In this document: positions 13,785 through 15,353 of the stretch, piece by piece
How positions within the stretch are numbered: position 1 is the first letter of the stretch
How the letters are laid out: the number at the start of each line of letters is the position of its first letter
Assembly: GCA_031288215.1 (NCBI GenBank)
Contig: JAITRV010000294.1
Coordinates: 1 to 15,353, forward strand
Origin: Spirochaetaceae bacterium
GTDB taxonomy: Bacteria > Spirochaetota > Spirochaetia > Treponematales > Breznakiellaceae
DNA: 15,353 nucleotides
Direction: 5' to 3'
Program-made: the position numbers and the translations under genes
Notes under the pieces: generated by a model
Seen by the model: the letters and a program-made list of their open reading frames with translations, nothing else
Database searches by the model: none
Told to the model about the DNA's origin: nothing

Positions 13785-14450
13785 ATGAAGATTACCTGTG
13801 TTATTTTTGATCTGGACGGGACCTTGGTGGATACCCTGGAGGATATTGCCGCTTCCATGAACCGGGCCCTGGCCTTCCGGGGCTACCCGGCCCGGCCCCC
13901 GGAAGACTATGCCGCCCTGGTGGGCTGGGGAATCCGGCGGCTGGCCTTCCTCGCCCTGCCCGAAGGGGCGCGGGACGAAGAAACCGCCGCCCTCCTGGCC
14001 GCCGATGCCGCCGGCTTCTACGCGGAAAAGCCCCTCATCCATTCCCGGCCTTACCCGGGGATCGCCGCGGTGGTGGCGGAACTCAAGGGCCGCAAGATTA
14101 AGACCGCGGTATTGACCAATAAACCGGATCCGGTGGCGGCCCTGGTGATCCACGGGCTTTTCTCCCCCGGCTCCTTTGACCTCGTCCTGGGGGAGACGCC
14201 GGACCTGCCCCGCAAGCCCGACCCGGCCTCCACCTGGGAGATCCTCTCCCGGCTTGACCGGATCCCCCGGGATACCCTTTTCGTGGGGGATTCCGAGATC
14301 GACATGGAGACCGCCCATGCCGCCCGGTGCTATGCCCTGGGGGTAAGCTGGGGGTATCGGGACCGGGCCGTCCTGGAAGCCGCCGGCGCCGGGCGGATCA
14401 TCGAGAGCCCGGAGGAGCTTCTTCCCTTACTGGACATCCGCTCCCGTTGA
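13785..14450 (+). CDS. gph: HAD-superfamily hydrolase, phosphoglycolate phosphatase-like
   Basis: 221 residues, typical for Gph/PGPase. Motif I is VIFDLDGTLVDT with nucleophile D9 and acid/base D11. Motif II is LTNKPD (T111). Motif III K144 is in RKPDP, and motif IV is VGDSEIDME with D169 and D173. A small alpha-helical cap occupies about residues 15-85. It would dephosphorylate 2-phosphoglycolate formed in DNA repair or by oxygenase side reactions; HADs are promiscuous, so other phosphates are possible. The ATG at 13785 is chosen over an upstream in-frame ATG at 13695 because family homology begins with MKITCVIFD. No good Shine-Dalgarno is present. TATACT (13772-13777) ends seven bases before the ATG, so a leaderless mRNA is possible, but no -35 supports it. 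Confidence 0.85.
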   Translation: MKITCVIFDLDGTLVDTLEDIAASMNRALAFRGYPARPPEDYAALVGWGIRRLAFLALPEGARDEETAALLAADAAGFYAEKPLIHSRPYPGIAAVVAELKGRKIKTAVLTNKPDPVAALVIHGLFSPGSFDLVLGETPDLPRKPDPASTWEILSRLDRIPRDTLFVGDSEIDMETAHAARCYALGVSWGYRDRAVLEAAGAGRIIESPEELLPLLDIRSR

Positions 14451-14469
14451 GGGTATAACGGAAGTATCT

Positions 14470-14778
14470 ATGAAAATCGAAGATCCCCGGGTGCCGGAGA
14501 ATTTCGACGAATTGGCCCGGCTCCTGGCGGCAATTCATGACCCGGAATTGATGGCTTCCTTTCTCCGCTGCCTCCTCACCCCCGCGGAAACCGCGGACAT
14601 CGCCTCCCGCTGGGCCCTGGTAAAGGCCCTGGAAAAAAAAGTTCCCCAGCGGGAGATCGCCCGGGACCTGGGGCTTTCCCTCTGCAAGATAACCCGGGGC
14701 TCCCGGGAGTTAAAAAAGCCCGATTCCGGCTTTTCCCGGGCCCTGGCGTTGCTCCGCCCTGATACCCCCGGCGGCTGA
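14470..14778 (+). CDS. trpR: Trp repressor, TrpR
   Basis: 102 residues, close to E. coli TrpR (108). The segment LTPAETADIASRWALVKALEKKVPQREIARDLGLSL matches the TrpR core (seen as LTPAETADIASRWALVKAL then VPQREIARDLGLSL). The helix-turn-helix ends in KITRGSRELKK, where E. coli has TITRGSNSLK. R47 and R76 align with the two E. coli arginines (54 and 84) that sandwich the tryptophan ligand, so it probably senses tryptophan. It starts 19 bases after gph, with GGAAG six bases before the ATG, so the two are likely co-transcribed. No trp biosynthesis or transport gene is in the window, so targets lie elsewhere. YerC/YecD-type TrpR-like proteins are the alternative. Confidence 0.82.
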   Translation: MKIEDPRVPENFDELARLLAAIHDPELMASFLRCLLTPAETADIASRWALVKALEKKVPQREIARDLGLSLCKITRGSRELKKPDSGFSRALALLRPDTPGG

Positions 14779-15040
14779 TCCTCCCGACACGTGCCGGGGC
14801 GGGTTTAGCCGGGGGTATCGGCGCTTTTGCCGTGGTGGGGCTGGTCCGGCTGCCGGATGCGGTTGCCATGGCCGGCTGTAGCGGAGGCTTTACCGGGGAC
14901 AAGAAGCCGGGCGGGCTCCCCGGACGTTTCTTCTGAAGACATCCCCCGCCTCCTCCCTCCCCCATTTTTTTTACTTTTTTCTTCTCCTCATTGAAGCATA
15001 CTCCAGCACATACCCTTATATATACCCGGAAGTTTCTATC
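14779..15040. other. Gene-poor stretch between trpR and the IS3 junction
   Basis: No gene is supported here. The first half is GC-rich and has a short stop-free reading frame without a credible start. From about 14961 the plus strand turns pyrimidine-rich with T8 and T6 runs, then AT-rich. TTATATATA at 15016-15024 may be a -10 region for the small reading frame at 15041, but the nearest -35-like box (TTGAAG, 14991) is 19-20 bases away. Confidence 0.5.
14893..14923 (+). terminator. Possible terminator after gph-trpR
   Basis: CCGGGGA (14893-14899) pairs with TCCCCGG (14917-14923) across a 17-base loop, followed by ACGTTTCTTCT. The distance from the trpR stop and the weak T-tract make this tentative. 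Confidence 0.3.
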
Positions 15041-15085
15041 ATGGCTCACCCCATTGTCTTTGCTCCCGAGGACGATATCATCGAC
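15041..15085 (+). pseudogene. Possible 5' remnant of a gene cut by the IS3 fragment
   Basis: An ATG at 15041, with GGAAG eight bases upstream, opens a frame reading MAHPIVFAPEDDIIDI. This looks like a real protein start and ends where homology to the IS3 transposase on the other strand begins (about 15083). The frame then stays open to the window edge, but as the antisense of the transposase, so those residues are not trusted. I do not recognise the protein. It may be chance. Confidence 0.3.
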
Positions 15086-15352
15086 ATCTGCCGCGGAATG
15101 CGTGCCGTCCAACGTTTCCAACTCCCGCTTCAGCGTTTTGAAAAAACTTTCCGCACAGGCGTTGTCCCGGCAATTCCCCTTCCGGCTCATACTCTGACGA
15201 ACCGGAGGACAGGATGCGCCCAACATATCTCGAAAGCTTCTCGCGCAATACTGTACCCCACGGTCAGAGTGGAAGAGCAGACCCTCCGGGGCCGTGCGAT
15301 TCGCAACGGCCATCTGAACGGCGGGAATGGTCGTATGGATAGTCTCCAGGTC
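15083..15352 (-). pseudogene. IS3-family transposase (OrfB) fragment, C-terminus missing
   Basis: The minus-strand frame is open from the window edge and shows the rve integrase core: LLFHSDRGVQYCARSFRD with the second catalytic Asp, then QSMSRKGNCRDNACAESFFKTLK with the catalytic Glu, then RELETLDGTHSAADV. In intact IS3 OrfB proteins about 35 more residues follow, with a YYNxxRxHSAL-type motif. Here that part is absent in all frames: homology stops near 15083 and is replaced by unrelated sequence running into Lys-rich codons. The N-terminal part lies beyond the window. It is a truncated remnant unless the missing end sits elsewhere. Confidence 0.85.
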
Positions 15353-15353
15353 G

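Noticed and set aside
14779..14937. Short stop-free frame with a hydrophobic stretch after trpR (LAGGIGAFAVVGLVRL)
   Set aside because: No start codon with a ribosome site, and it opens inside the end of trpR in another frame.
1..15353. Composite transposon bounded by the two IS fragments
   Set aside because: The ends belong to different families (IS110-like and IS3-like), both are incomplete, and the genes between are mostly core metabolism.

Overview
The window looks like a chromosomal stretch of a bacterium with GC-rich genes and short AT-rich promoter regions. Several genes carry Sec or lipoprotein signals, and the gene set (sugar ABC transporter, PtsN-like EIIA, iorB-paaK, TrpR) fits an anaerobic or fermentative lifestyle. 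The mix resembles termite-gut or free-living treponemes and related spirochaetes. No rRNA or other taxonomic marker is present, so that placement is an inference of low to moderate strength. Fragments of two unrelated insertion sequences bracket the window: an IS110-like transposase start at the left edge (minus strand) and an IS3-like integrase fragment at the right edge (minus strand).

Left to right: (1) bases 1-449 hold the structured leader of the IS110-like element, a tandem TAACTGCTCCC repeat, a G-quadruplex motif and a large nested imperfect palindrome that runs into the 3' end of the next gene. (2) A cytoplasmic GH5 glycosidase (minus) diverges from an exported HEAT-like protein (plus) across an AT-rich promoter region. 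(3) The minus-strand genes iorB-paaK, then a separately promoted and apparently leaderless ptsN-like gene. (4) A small orphan protein resembling the N-terminus of HigA/NadS antitoxins, and cdd (cytidine deaminase). (5) A plus-strand operon with a near-consensus promoter right next to a 12-bp tandem repeat: a membrane-anchored beta-propeller-like protein with a G10 tract in its coding sequence, a secreted LytM/M23-like protein that appears to lack the metal ligands, and a zinc-ribbon methyltransferase carrying an in-frame 66-bp palindromic element. (6) A minus-strand carbohydrate ABC operon (lipoprotein binding protein, two permeases, no ATPase) with three dyads in its upstream region. (7) A plus-strand pair, a phosphoglycolate-phosphatase-like HAD hydrolase and TrpR, then a gene-poor stretch ending in a possible truncated gene and the IS3 fragment.

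The functional links I can support are these. IorB and PaaK could act in sequence on aryl-2-oxoacids, forming or recapturing aryl-CoA, but the catalytic IorA subunit is absent here. The ABC genes form a sugar importer that must borrow an ATPase. TrpR has no trp genes beside it. The least ordinary signals are the in-frame palindromic element in the methyltransferase, the G10 tract in the propeller gene, the inactive-looking LytM protein, the nested palindrome with a G-quadruplex at its centre, and the SD-sequestering leader of the IS110-like element. I found no CRISPR array, tRNA or rRNA.
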